64,000 nt of DNA from Pseudomonas brassicacearum subsp. brassicacearum (GCF_008801605.1 NZ_VZPJ01000002.1:62001-126000); one strand, 5' to 3'; positions 36,242-45,697 are shown, counted from the stretch's first letter. The notes: generated from the sequence alone by a model not told the origin. Numbers and translations: made by a program.

Positions 36242-37190
36242 GTATGACGCCCTGGGTAACCTGTCCCTGGAACTGTTCCGCGCCTTTGAAGCCGCGGCGC
36301 GCCAACAAAGCTTTACCGCGGCGGCGATTGAACTGGGCACCACGCAACCGGCCATCAGCCAGCAGATCAAGCGCCTGGAAGAGCAACTGGGTACGCGGTT
36401 GTTCGACCGCATCTACCGCGGCATCGAACTGACCGAGGCCGGGACGATCCTGTTTGAACAAGTACAGGCCGGCTTGCAAAGCATCGATGCAGGGCTGAGC
36501 GCGATCACCGCCCAACACCAGCATGAGGTGTTGCAGGTGGCCACGGACTTCGCCTTTGCCGCCTACTGGCTGATGCCGCGCCTGCATCGCTTTCACGCCG
36601 CCAACCCGCAGGTGGACGTCAGCCTGGTGACCAGCGAACGCAACCACAACATGCTGCGCACCGATATCGACGTTGCCGTATTGTTCGGCGACGGTCGCTT
36701 CAAACAAGGCGAAAGTCGCTGGCTGTTCAGCGAAGAAGTTTTTCCGGTGTGCAGCCCGCTGCTGCTCAAGGATCGTCCCCTGCCCTTGTCCGCCCAGGCC
36801 TTGGCAGAGTTTCCCTTGCTGCACCTGCGTGCGGGCAACAGCAACAGCTGGTTCGAATGGAGCGGCGTATTCCGCGAGCTGGGCATCACGTCACCACCGG
36901 CCCCAGGGCAGTTGCGCTTCGACAACTACACGCTACTCATCCAGGCCGCGATTGGCGGCCAGGGCGTCGCCATCGGCTGGCGGCACCTTGTGGATAACTT
37001 ATTGGCTCAGGGGCTGCTGTGTCGTCCGATCGCTGAAACTGTGCTCTCGCGGCTGGGGTATTACGTGGTCTTGCCCCAGCGTAAACGCCGCGGTGTGTTG
37101 ATCAGGCAATTCGTCGATTGGCTGATGGAAGAACAGGTCAACAGTGCCGAATCGCTCACGGGGCTACCGTTGCCTTCCATTGCTGTTTGA
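36240..37190 (+). CDS. LysR family regulator, probable regulator of betC
   Basis: A 316-residue LysR protein. The helix-turn-helix is in residues about 20-45 (SFTAAAIELGTTQPAISQQI) and the effector domain follows from about 95. The GcvA-like subgroup start (LELFRAFEAAARQQSF) is clear. Divergence from betC and the shared 114-bp gap suggest control of choline-sulfate use. There is no good ribosome site and the start codon overlaps a dyad, so self-repression is plausible. Confidence 0.9.
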   Translation: MYDALGNLSLELFRAFEAAARQQSFTAAAIELGTTQPAISQQIKRLEEQLGTRLFDRIYRGIELTEAGTILFEQVQAGLQSIDAGLSAITAQHQHEVLQVATDFAFAAYWLMPRLHRFHAANPQVDVSLVTSERNHNMLRTDIDVAVLFGDGRFKQGESRWLFSEEVFPVCSPLLLKDRPLPLSAQALAEFPLLHLRAGNSNSWFEWSGVFRELGITSPPAPGQLRFDNYTLLIQAAIGGQGVAIGWRHLVDNLLAQGLLCRPIAETVLSRLGYYVVLPQRKRRGVLIRQFVDWLMEEQVNSAESLTGLPLPSIAV

Positions 37191-37228
37191 AAAGATCGTC
37201 CGAACGCGGCCCGAGCCTTCGGCAGCTC

Positions 37229-37888
37229 CTACATGGCGGCGACAAAACTGACGTGCTCGCCCACGTGCAGGTTCAGGCGCAGCTCATCGGCGATGCCGAC
37301 CGCGACCCGGTTGAGTCGCTCCAGGGATTCGGCCATGCCGGGTTCGAGGCTGGTGCTGACCTGGCTGAAATGTTCGATGCCCAGGCCAGGTGCGGCATAG
37401 GGTGCGTTGATCAAGGTCCACTGCAAGGTGCTGTTCTTCAGGGCATCGAGCACTTCTTCGGCGGCATGGCGCTGCAAATCGTCGTCCGTCGGCTCCTCGT
37501 CGAGCATCGCAAAGTCGCCCACCAGGAACAGCCGGGGAATATTCACCGCCTGCATGCCGGCGATCAGTGCATCCACGGCCAATACTTGCTCCACCGGGCC
37601 GGGAATCAATGTGCGCTCCACTTGTTCGCTGTTCATCGGCAGCCCCGGCGCGTTCAGCAGACACACCACGGCGCTGGCACCGGCAACACTTTGCTTGACC
37701 CGCTCGGGATCGAACAGATCACCGGTCTTGGTCCGCAGGCCCGGGCGGGGAGCCAGGGCAGTAAGATCGTCGAGAATAGCGATGACTTCGTGCTGGCGCC
37801 GCAGCATTTCAGCCATCAACGCACTGCCGAGGCTGCTCATGGCACCATAGAGCACCACTTTGATGACCGGGGTTTCGGCGTTTTTCAT
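37229..37888 (-). CDS. NAD(P)-binding Rossmann-fold protein (NmrA/SDR-like)
   Basis: A 219-residue protein with an N-terminal Rossmann motif (VVLYGAMSSLGSALMAEML) and an atypical SDR pattern; no YxxxK pair is obvious. GAGGAA lies before the ATG at 37888; the open frame continues upstream only as a shadow. NmrA-like proteins sense or use NAD(P) and modify quinones or aldehydes; the substrate is not known. It is convergent with the LysR gene. Confidence 0.75.
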   Translation of the reverse strand: MKNAETPVIKVVLYGAMSSLGSALMAEMLRRQHEVIAILDDLTALAPRPGLRTKTGDLFDPERVKQSVAGASAVVCLLNAPGLPMNSEQVERTLIPGPVEQVLAVDALIAGMQAVNIPRLFLVGDFAMLDEEPTDDDLQRHAAEEVLDALKNSTLQWTLINAPYAAPGLGIEHFSQVSTSLEPGMAESLERLNRVAVGIADELRLNLHVGEHVSFVAAM

Positions 37889-37972
37889 GGCTGTGTTCCT
37901 CTTTATCCCGCGTGTAAAGGCTCTGACCCGCGGCAAACGGCGAGGGTTCGGCCTCTTTTCAAGGAGTGACAG

Positions 37973-38299
37973 ATGCAGCGGATCAAGGGCTACCACGCCC
38001 ACGTGTATTTCGACGCCCAAACCCTCGACCAGGCGCGGGCCCTGTGCAAGGAAGCGGCGCAATTGTTTCCACTGAAAATGGGCTGCGTCCACCAACGCCC
38101 GGTCGGCCCGCATCCGGACTGGAGCTGTCAGCTGGCGTTCGACCCGCAGTACATCGGCGTGGTCTTGCCATGGCTGGCGCTCAATCGCAAAGGCCTGGTG
38201 ATTTTCCTGCACCCCGAGACCGGCGATGACCTGATCGACCATACCGAACATGCGATCTGGATGGGGGCGGTGCGGCCGTTGGATCTTTCGGCGTTTTGA
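37973..38299 (+). CDS. DOPA 4,5-dioxygenase family protein
   Basis: A 108-residue protein of the small aromatic-ring-opening dioxygenase family. It shows the conserved GYHAHVYFD start with histidines that should bind iron, and further histidines in VGPHPDWSCQ and FLHPETGDDL. In plants and fungi the family opens the ring of DOPA; the bacterial substrate is unclear. AAGGAG lies nine to ten bases before the ATG. Confidence 0.88.
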   Translation: MQRIKGYHAHVYFDAQTLDQARALCKEAAQLFPLKMGCVHQRPVGPHPDWSCQLAFDPQYIGVVLPWLALNRKGLVIFLHPETGDDLIDHTEHAIWMGAVRPLDLSAF

Positions 38300-38322
38300 T
38301 TGACCGGTGGCGCACCGATTTT

Positions 38323-38475
38323 CTGTGGGAGCAAAGCTTGCTCGCGATGTAGTTGACACACTCCCACTTGAGAGCCGCGACGTCTTTATCGCGAGCAAGC
38401 TTTGCTCCCACAGGTGAGCTTTGCCCCACAGATAAATTTTGCTCCCACAGATAAGCTTTGCCCCACAGAAAAACT
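38323..38475. repeat. REPIN followed by short tandem REP fragments
   Basis: A REPIN at 38323-38411 (arms GTGGGAGCAAAGCTTGCTCG and complement) is followed by three shortened repeats of the right-arm end (ATAAGCTTTGCCCCACAG-like) up to 38475. Slippage at one arm would explain it. Confidence 0.8.
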
Positions 38476-38586
38476 CCATTGTCTGCAACGAAAGCTTGCT
38501 GAAAGCTAGCGCGATTAGGATCACCCCCACTACCGGCAAAAGACCGGTCGGCCAAAGCGAGTTTTCATGGCTCGTTCGGCCCTTTT

Positions 38587-38597
38587 AACAACAACAA
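38587..38597 (+). promoter_or_regulatory. AACAACAACAA motif (possible Hfq/Crc site) in the citrate-transporter leader
   Basis: This contains two overlapping AAnAAnAA motifs. It lies 128 bases before the transporter start, at the start of a tiny open frame (38597-38677). Confidence 0.45.
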
Positions 38598-38677
38598 TGG
38601 TGATTCTGATGTCCGCTGCTACCCGTCCCGCTGCACCCACTCCATTCGTCCGTCCCGAGCCTTGCATCCTGCGCTGA
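38597..38677 (+). CDS. Possible 26-codon leader peptide
   Basis: ATG at 38597 to TGA at 38677, in the same frame as the downstream transporter. Eight of the 26 residues are Pro or Arg (TRPAAPTPFVRPEP). There is no clear ribosome site. It fills part of the 426-bp gap between the dioxygenase and transporter genes and may be chance. Confidence 0.2.
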   Translation: MVILMSAATRPAAPTPFVRPEPCILR

Positions 38678-38725
38678 CCTGTCCGGTTCGCCTTTGCCCG
38701 CCGCGCCACGCCTGGAGTATTTCCT

Positions 38726-40033
38726 ATGCTGACTTTCCTTGGCTTTGCCATGGTCATCACGTTCATGTTCCTGATCATGACCAAGCGCCTGTCCGCGCTG
38801 ATCGCCTTGATCATCATCCCGATCCTGTTCGCCCTGTTCGGTGGCTTTGCGCCGAAAATCGGCCCGATGATGCTCGAAGGCATCACCAAGCTCGCCCCGA
38901 CCGGGGTGATGCTGATGTTCGCGATTCTGTATTTTGCCCTGATGATCGACTCCGGCCTGTTCGACCCGGCCGTGCGCAAGATCCTCAAGCTGGTCAAGGG
39001 CGACCCGTTGAAAGTTTCGGTCGGTACCGCCGTTCTGGCGCTCGTCGTTTCCCTTGATGGTGACGGCGCGACCACTTACATGATCTGCGTGGCCGCGATG
39101 CTGCCGCTCTACAGCCGCATCGGCATGAGCCCACGCATCATGGCTGGCCTGATCATCCTCGCTGGCGGCGTGATGAACATGACCCCGTGGGGCGGCCCGA
39201 CGGCCCGTGCCGCCAGTGCCCTGCACGTGGACCCGTCCGACATCTTCGTGCCGATGATTCCGGCGATGGCCGCCGGTGTGGTGGCGATCCTGCTGATTGC
39301 CTACATGTACGGCAAGCGTGAGCGCGCACGCCTGGGTGAATTGCATCTGGTCGGCGATGAAATCGACCACAGCGAAATCAGCGTTTCCCAGTTCCCGGAC
39401 GCCCGTCGTCCGAAGCTGATCTGGTTCAACGGCGCGTTGACCCTGGGCCTGATGGGCACCCTGATCGCCGGCCTGTTGCCACTGCCGGTGCTGTTCATGG
39501 TGGCCTTCAGTATCGCGATGATCGTCAACTACCCTTGCCTGCAACAGCAAAAAGACCGCGTTGCGGCCCACGCTGGCAGCGTGTTGGCGGTGGTCGGGCT
39601 GATTTTCGCGGCCGGTATCTTTACCGGTATCCTGTCCGGCACCGGCATGGTCGACGCCATGTCCAAGAGCTTGCTGGCAGTGATCCCGGACTTCCTCGGC
39701 CCGTACCTGGCAGTGATTACCGCGCTGGTGAGCATGCCGTTCACGTTCTTCATGTCGAACGATGCATTTTATTACGGGGTGTTACCGGTTCTCGCCGAGG
39801 CAGCCAGCCATTACGGCATCACCGCCGTTGAAATGGCCCGTGCCTCCATCGTCGGCCAGCCCGTCCACCTGTTAAGTCCGCTGGTTCCGTCGACCTACCT
39901 GCTGGTAGCCTTGGCCGGAATCGAGTTCGGCGACCACCAGCGCTTCACCCTGAAGTGGGCAGTACTGGTTTGCCTGTGCATAATGTTCGCCGCCTTGCTG
40001 ATGGGGATTTTTCCGCTGTTCAGCACTCTATAA
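38726..40033 (+). CDS. CitMHS family citrate transporter
   Basis: A 435-residue permease with about twelve helices. The CitMHS family features include GDGATTYMICVAAMLPLYSR and GGVMNMTPWGGPTARAA in the middle. These carriers take up citrate as a complex with Mg or Ca plus protons. GGAG is placed well before the ATG. The terC-like gene follows 61 bases later on the same strand, but a shared function is not expected. Confidence 0.92.
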   Translation: MLTFLGFAMVITFMFLIMTKRLSALIALIIIPILFALFGGFAPKIGPMMLEGITKLAPTGVMLMFAILYFALMIDSGLFDPAVRKILKLVKGDPLKVSVGTAVLALVVSLDGDGATTYMICVAAMLPLYSRIGMSPRIMAGLIILAGGVMNMTPWGGPTARAASALHVDPSDIFVPMIPAMAAGVVAILLIAYMYGKRERARLGELHLVGDEIDHSEISVSQFPDARRPKLIWFNGALTLGLMGTLIAGLLPLPVLFMVAFSIAMIVNYPCLQQQKDRVAAHAGSVLAVVGLIFAAGIFTGILSGTGMVDAMSKSLLAVIPDFLGPYLAVITALVSMPFTFFMSNDAFYYGVLPVLAEAASHYGITAVEMARASIVGQPVHLLSPLVPSTYLLVALAGIEFGDHQRFTLKWAVLVCLCIMFAALLMGIFPLFSTL

Positions 40034-40094
40034 AAGCAATGCCCGCTGCGCCGCCATCAGCGGCGCGGCCTAACACTCGCTCAAAGGAACTCAC

Positions 40095-40862
40095 ATGGAA
40101 TGGCTGACCAACCCGGAAATCTGGGTTGCCTTCTTTACCCTGACCGCCCTGGAAATTGTCCTGGGCATCGATAACATCATCATGATTTCGATCCTGGTCA
40201 GCCGCATGCCCAAGCACATGCAGGCGCGCACCCGGATCTTCGGCCTGGCGCTGGCCATGGTCACGCGGATCCTGTTGCTGCTGTCCATCACCTGGGTCAT
40301 GCGCCTGACCGCCGATTTGTTCGAAGTGTTCGGCCAGGGCATCTCCGGTCGTGACCTGATCCTGTTCTTCGGTGGCCTGTTCCTGCTGTGGAAAAGCTCC
40401 CAGGAGATGTACCACGCACTGGAAGGCGAAGATGAAAGCAGCGACGAACCTTCGGGCAAGGGCGGCAACTTCATCTACACCATCATCCAGATCGCGATCA
40501 TCGACATCGTGTTCTCCCTGGACTCGGTCATTACCGCCGTCGGCATGGTCTCCCATGTACCGGTCATGGTCGCGGCAATCATCGTCGCCGTGCTGGTGAT
40601 GATGCTGGCTTCGGCCACCATCAGCGAGTTCATCGACAAGCACCCGTCGCTGAAGATGCTGGCGCTGTCGTTCCTGCTGGTGGTCGGTACCGTGCTGATC
40701 GCCGAGTCGTTCGACGTGCACGTGCCAAAAGGCTACGTCTACTTCGCCATGGCGTTCTCCCTGGCGGTGGAAGCCATCAACATCAAGATGCGCACTGCGA
40801 TTGCACGCAAGCGCAAGCAGCAGGACCCGGTGAAACTGCGCAAGGATATGCCGGGTCAGTAA
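40095..40862 (+). CDS. TerC family integral membrane protein
   Basis: A 255-residue, seven-helix protein of the TerC/YoaE group. Acidic residues inside helices in LEIVLGIDNIIMISILV and IIDIVFSLDSVITAVGM are the family's hallmark and probably bind metal (Mn export is known for relatives). An acidic loop (EGEDESSDEP) separates the two halves. AAGGAAC precedes the ATG. It is followed by a strong terminator. Confidence 0.93.
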   Translation: MEWLTNPEIWVAFFTLTALEIVLGIDNIIMISILVSRMPKHMQARTRIFGLALAMVTRILLLLSITWVMRLTADLFEVFGQGISGRDLILFFGGLFLLWKSSQEMYHALEGEDESSDEPSGKGGNFIYTIIQIAIIDIVFSLDSVITAVGMVSHVPVMVAAIIVAVLVMMLASATISEFIDKHPSLKMLALSFLLVVGTVLIAESFDVHVPKGYVYFAMAFSLAVEAINIKMRTAIARKRKQQDPVKLRKDMPGQ

Positions 40863-40881
40863 CGGTATAGGGCAATGAATG

Positions 40882-40906
40882 AAGGGGCTCTTGGAGCCCC
40901 TTTTTC
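40882..40906 (+). terminator. Rho-independent terminator after the TerC gene
   Basis: GGGGCTC-TTG-GAGCCCC followed by TTTTT. Confidence 0.95.
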
Positions 40907-40938
40907 ATGCCCGCAAAAAAGTGGCCGGATGCAAAACC

Positions 40939-41025
40939 TGTGGGAGCGAGCTCGCGATGAGGCCATGACATCCAACATCTTCTTTGGCTGTCAGGCCGCT
41001 ATCGCGAGCAAGCTCGCTCCCACAA
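40939..41025. repeat. REPIN
   Basis: Left arm GTGGGAGCGAGCTCGCGATG (lacks the middle CTTG) and full right arm CGCGAGCAAGCTCGCTCCCA. The rest of the gap to 41195 shows no gene. Confidence 0.8.
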
Positions 41026-41195
41026 GGGTTTTGGGTGTTTTCGAGGAATGTATTTTTATGACGGTTTTGTTTCAAACGATTCTTTAGCTGTGCAATGCTG
41101 GCGCCCGAACCGTTCGCCAACTACAGCTTAAGTACAAGAAAGAAGAATGTGGCATCGTCAATTTGTCCTTTTGGGACGCTAACAGGGGGCTCCTC

Positions 41196-42854
41196 ATGCT
41201 GACCCTGCTGAATTTGCTCTCCGCCGTCGCCCTGCTGATCTGGGGCACGCACATCGTGCGTACCGGCATCTTGCGGGTCTATGGCTCGAACCTGCGCCAT
41301 GTCATCGGCCAGAACATGTCCCGACGCTGGCTGGCGTTTGTCGCCGGCATCATGGTCACGGCCATGGTCCAGAGCAGCAACGCCACGGCCATGCTCGTCA
41401 CCTCGTTCGTCGGCCAGGGCCTGATGGCGCTGACCCCGGCCCTGGCGACCATGCTCGGCGCCGATGTCGGCACCGCGCTGATGGCACGGGTGCTGACCCT
41501 CGATCTGTCGTGGCTGTCGCCGCTGCTGATTTTCCTCGGGGTGATTTTTTTCCTGTCGCGCAAACAGACCCGCGCCGGGCAAATGGGTCGGGTCGGCATC
41601 GGCCTGGGGCTGATCATCCTGGCCCTGCAATTGATCGTCGAAGCCGCGGCGCCCATCACCCATGCCCAGGGCGTGAAAGTGATCTTCGCCTCGCTGACCG
41701 GCGACATCCTGCTCGATGCCTTGGTCGGCGCGCTGTTCGCGATGATCTCCTATTCCAGCCTGGCCGCCGTGCTGTTGACCGCAACACTGGCCGGCGCGGC
41801 GGTGATCAGCCTGCCGGTGGCCATCGGCCTGGTGATCGGCGCCAACATTGGCAGCGGCGTACTGGCGTTCCTCAGCACCAGCATGCAGAACACCGCCGGA
41901 CGCCAGGTGGCGCTGGGCAGCCTGCTGTACAAGCTGATCGGGCTGTTGTTGATCATTCCAGTGCTCGACCCGCTGGTGGGCTGGCTGGACAGCCTGGATT
42001 TCAGCCCGCAGGAAACGGTGATTGGTTTCCATCTGCTCTACAACACCGTGCGTTGCCTGGTGCTGCTGCCCAGCGTCGGCCCCATGGCGCGGCTCTGTGC
42101 CTGGTTGCTACCGGAACGTCCGGACACCAACGGCACGGCCAAGCCGCGACATCTGGACCCTACCGCCCTCGTCACCCCGAGCCTGGCGCTGGCGAACGCG
42201 GCCCGGGAAACCTTGCGCATCGGCGATCTGATCGAAAGCATGCTCGAAGCCATGCTGGACGTGCTGCGGGGTACGCAGACGGCGGTGACCCAGGAAGTGC
42301 GTCGCATGAATGACGACGTCGAAGCGTTGTGCAGCGCAATCAAGTTGTACATGGCACAAATGCCCCGCGAGGACCTCAGTGAGCAGGACAGCCGCCGCTG
42401 GGCGGAAATCATCGAGCTGGCGATCAACCTCAAGCTGGCCAGCGACCTCATCGAACGCATGTTGCGCAAGGTCCAGCAGCAGAAGACCTCGCAACGTCGG
42501 TCGTTTTCCGAGGTAGGCCTGGAGGAGTTGGCGGGCCTGCACAGCCACTTGATCGCCAACCTGCGACTGGGGCTGTCGGTATTCCTCAGTGCCGACCGGG
42601 AAAGCGCCCGGCAGTTGCTGCGTGAGAAACGTCGCTTTCGGGCGCAGGAACGGCGCATGGCCCATGCCCATGTCAGCCGCCTGCAGCGCAAGGTCGTGCA
42701 AAGCCTGGAGACCAGTTCCCTGCACTTGGAGCTGATCGCCGACATGAGGCGCCTCAATTCGCTGTTTTGCGGCAGTGCCTATGTGGTCCTGGAGACCGCC
42801 GAGATCGGTGCGCTGGCGGCAGATGAAATTTCCGACATTACCCATTCGCCGTGA
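41196..42854 (+). CDS. Na/Pi cotransporter family protein with PhoU-like domain
   Basis: A 552-residue protein. Residues about 1-320 are a duplicated NptA-type transport domain with the QSSNA motif (TAMVQSSNATAMLVTSFVG) and a second, weakened SYSSLAAVLLTATLAG. Residues about 340-552 are a helical PhoU-like regulatory domain. It transports phosphate with sodium. GGGGG lies close to the ATG; a TTG at 41163 would extend it by 11 residues and is less likely. Confidence 0.9.
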   Translation: MLTLLNLLSAVALLIWGTHIVRTGILRVYGSNLRHVIGQNMSRRWLAFVAGIMVTAMVQSSNATAMLVTSFVGQGLMALTPALATMLGADVGTALMARVLTLDLSWLSPLLIFLGVIFFLSRKQTRAGQMGRVGIGLGLIILALQLIVEAAAPITHAQGVKVIFASLTGDILLDALVGALFAMISYSSLAAVLLTATLAGAAVISLPVAIGLVIGANIGSGVLAFLSTSMQNTAGRQVALGSLLYKLIGLLLIIPVLDPLVGWLDSLDFSPQETVIGFHLLYNTVRCLVLLPSVGPMARLCAWLLPERPDTNGTAKPRHLDPTALVTPSLALANAARETLRIGDLIESMLEAMLDVLRGTQTAVTQEVRRMNDDVEALCSAIKLYMAQMPREDLSEQDSRRWAEIIELAINLKLASDLIERMLRKVQQQKTSQRRSFSEVGLEELAGLHSHLIANLRLGLSVFLSADRESARQLLREKRRFRAQERRMAHAHVSRLQRKVVQSLETSSLHLELIADMRRLNSLFCGSAYVVLETAEIGALAADEISDITHSP

Positions 42855-43055
42855 ACGACTGGCGCGTTGGTCAGTCAGTAACAATGTCTGCCAGTACAAA
42901 GGCTCGGGCCTGAAACCGTTCGCTGGCCCGCCTGCTCCCGTTGTCATGAACACCGCATAGATTCGATAGGGGGAGCGAGCCGACTCCGGGCGACGATCCG
43001 CCGATGACGGCCTGCCCGGCACCATGGACCTCCACTCAGCCGCCAGGAAGCCCTT

Positions 43056-44447
43056 ATGCGTTGTCTGTTGCTCGCCTTTCTTTTGCTCGGTTCACTGCCC
43101 GTGGTCGCCCTGGACCGGTTCCAGGTCGAAGGCTATATGTTGCCCAACGGCATGCAGTTGATACTCAAGCCGGGCAGCGAGCGCGGGCATGTGGCGATCC
43201 GCTTGGTGGTCGGCGTGGGCCTGGACGACTTCAGTTGCGCCGACAAGGAACTGCCGCATCTGCTCGAACACCTGCTGTTCAGTGGCGTCGATGAGGGCGG
43301 TGAAGGTGGCCTGGAAGAGCGCATGCAGGCCTTGGGTGGCGAGTGGAATGCCTTCACGAGCAACGCCGACACCACGTTCGTCATCGAGGCGCCGGCGCGC
43401 AATCAACGCAAGGTCCTGGACCTGTTGCTGGCGCTGTTGACCCGCACCCGTATCGATGAAAAAGCCCTGGAGGCGGCCAAGCGGGTGGTGGAACGCGAGG
43501 ATGGTGGCCACTACACCCACCTGCAACGCTGGCTCGATCATCAGGACCTGGGCCACAAGGCCAGCAACCAGCTGGCGGTTGAGTTGGGCCTGCGCTGCGC
43601 GGAACGGGCCGAGGTAGAACGCCATACCCTCGCCCGCCTCGAACAAGTGCGCAAGGACTGGTATGCACCGAACAACATGACCCTGATCGTGGTTGGCGAC
43701 CTCGACCGACTGTTGCCGGCCTACCTGGAACGCGCCTTTGGCGAACTCGAGCCGGTGGAGCCCAGCCCACACGAGGCGCTGCCACAGATCCGCTACAAGG
43801 CAGTCACCAAGCGCAACCTGATCCATGGCCTGGTCGGCAACAGCGCCAAGCTTCATTGGCTGTTCCCGGAGCCGGTGCTGGATGAGCAGCATGACGAAAC
43901 CTTCGACCTGCTCAAGGATTACCTGGACTGGGCGCTCTATCGCCAATTGCGCCTGGCCAGTGGCTTGTCCTACGGACCGTGGACCGAGCGCGAGGTGTTC
44001 GGCGGCGTTGGCTTCTTCAGCCTGAACGCAGACCTGTCCCGCGAAGACTTGCCCGAAGCCGAACAGGCGCTGGAAGAACTGCGCAAGAGATTGCTCAAGG
44101 ATGGCCTGGACCCCGCCGATTTCGTGCGCATCAAGCGCGCGGCCATTGCCCATCAGTCCTGGGCGGTTCAAGGCAACAGCGCACTGGCCGATTACTACTG
44201 GGGTGCCCTGGGCGATTATGAAGACGGCCGCTTCGCCAACCCGGCCCTGCACCTGCAGGAAGTGAGCCTGGAACAGGCCAACGTGGCCCTGCGCGAACTG
44301 CTCAAGGACCCGGGTTACCTGCGCATCGAGAAGCCGTTGCTCAGTGACGATGAGCTCGTCTGGGGGCTGGGCGGTCTGCTGGGGTTGCTGTTGCTTGGGT
44401 TGGTGGTGTGGCAGGTGCGCCGGCGGGCCCGGCCGAACGAAGAGTGA
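43056..44447 (+). CDS. M16 family zinc metallopeptidase, membrane-anchored
   Basis: A 463-residue protein with a signal peptide, the inverted zinc motif H-L-L-E-H at residues 68-72 and a C-terminal transmembrane helix (about 433-453) followed by RRRAR. The normal two-domain M16 fold fits the length. It would be anchored in the inner membrane with the peptidase outside. It stands alone, with AGGAAG before the ATG and a REPIN behind it. Its substrate is unknown. Confidence 0.88.
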   Translation: MRCLLLAFLLLGSLPVVALDRFQVEGYMLPNGMQLILKPGSERGHVAIRLVVGVGLDDFSCADKELPHLLEHLLFSGVDEGGEGGLEERMQALGGEWNAFTSNADTTFVIEAPARNQRKVLDLLLALLTRTRIDEKALEAAKRVVEREDGGHYTHLQRWLDHQDLGHKASNQLAVELGLRCAERAEVERHTLARLEQVRKDWYAPNNMTLIVVGDLDRLLPAYLERAFGELEPVEPSPHEALPQIRYKAVTKRNLIHGLVGNSAKLHWLFPEPVLDEQHDETFDLLKDYLDWALYRQLRLASGLSYGPWTEREVFGGVGFFSLNADLSREDLPEAEQALEELRKRLLKDGLDPADFVRIKRAAIAHQSWAVQGNSALADYYWGALGDYEDGRFANPALHLQEVSLEQANVALRELLKDPGYLRIEKPLLSDDELVWGLGGLLGLLLLGLVVWQVRRRARPNEE

Positions 44448-44490
44448 TTTCGTGGCGGCACACATTTGTGGCGAAGGCATCTGTCTGCTG

Positions 44491-44579
44491 TGTGGGAGCA
44501 AGGCTTGCCCGCGATGGACGCGACGCGGTCTTTCAGAAACCGAGGCGCCTGTTTCGCGAGCAAGCTTTGCTCCCACAGC
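44491..44579. repeat. REPIN after the M16 peptidase gene
   Basis: Arms GTGGGAGCAAGGCTTGCCCG and CGCGAGCAAGCTTTGCTCCC are inverted across about 40 bases. Confidence 0.85.
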
Positions 44580-44671
44580 AAATCCCACTTGCCACAAGAG
44601 CACTCGTCACATCGATGTCCTGACGATACTCTGTCAGGGATATTTCCTACGACTTACTGTGAAACCACCGA

Positions 44672-45697
44672 ATGCAAAACCTGACTCTCTACATCCAGCG
44701 CATCCTTGAACTGATGAAGCGCTATCCAGGGGTCATCGCGCTCGGTGGTTTCATCTCCGGAGTCGGCAGTTTCATGCTGGTCGACCGCCAGCAGGGCCTG
44801 GCGACCTGGATCGCCATCATGATGCTGGTGAGCTGGCTCTGGCTGATGGTCGAGAACAGCATGACCCGGCTGTTCGCGCGGATTTTCAAACGGGAAATCC
44901 CCCAGCCGCTGTTGCGCTACGCCACGCAGATGATTCACCAGGAAAGCCTGTTTTTCGTCCTGCCGTTTTTCTTCATCACCACCACCTGGAACAGCAGCCA
45001 GCTGATTTTCACCGGCCTGCTGACGATCGCGGCGCTGATTTCGATCACCGACCCGCTGTACTACAAATGGCTGGCGCCCCGGCGCTGGGCGTTCCTGGCG
45101 TTGCACACGCTGACGCTGTTCGCCGCCCTGCTCACCGCGCTGCCGGTGATCCTGCACCTGACCACCGACCAGAGCTTCAAGCTGGCGCTGGGCATTGCCA
45201 TGCTGCTGTCGTTTCCCAGCCTGGCCTCGATCTTCCCGATCCGCACCGTGCGCAACGCCCTGGCGATCCTGTGCATCACCCTGGGGATTGGTGCCGCCGG
45301 CTGGGTGCTGCGCTCCTGGGTGCCACCGGCCACGCTGTGGATGACCGAAGTGGCGATCAGCACCCAACTGGAAGACCGCACGCCGGGCGCCAGCCTCAAG
45401 GAAGTCAGTGCGGCCCAGATCCGTGGCAACGGCCTGTACGCCTATACGGCCATCAACGCGCCGCGAGGGCTTGATGAGCGGATTTATCACGTCTGGCAGT
45501 TCAACGGTAAAGAAGTCGATCGCATCGCCCTGGACATCCACGGCGGGCGCAAGGAAGGCTATCGCGCCTGGACCCACAAGCAGAACTTCCCGCAAGACCC
45601 GACGGGTAAATGGCAAGTGCGGGTGCTGACGGAAAATGGCCAGATGATCGGCGTGCTGCGTTTCAACGTGAGCGCTGACGCACCCGAGGCAAAATAA
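44672..45697 (+). CDS. DUF5924 family membrane protein with DUF2914 domain
   Basis: A 341-residue protein. The first 230 residues contain about seven helices. The C-terminal part is a DUF2914-type domain with the characteristic YHVWQFNGKEVDRIALDIHG and KQNFPQDPTGKWQVRV stretches, predicted outside the membrane. The role is unknown. It stands alone upstream of the ABC transporter operon by 43 bases, on the same strand. Confidence 0.85.
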   Translation: MQNLTLYIQRILELMKRYPGVIALGGFISGVGSFMLVDRQQGLATWIAIMMLVSWLWLMVENSMTRLFARIFKREIPQPLLRYATQMIHQESLFFVLPFFFITTTWNSSQLIFTGLLTIAALISITDPLYYKWLAPRRWAFLALHTLTLFAALLTALPVILHLTTDQSFKLALGIAMLLSFPSLASIFPIRTVRNALAILCITLGIGAAGWVLRSWVPPATLWMTEVAISTQLEDRTPGASLKEVSAAQIRGNGLYAYTAINAPRGLDERIYHVWQFNGKEVDRIALDIHGGRKEGYRAWTHKQNFPQDPTGKWQVRVLTENGQMIGVLRFNVSADAPEAK

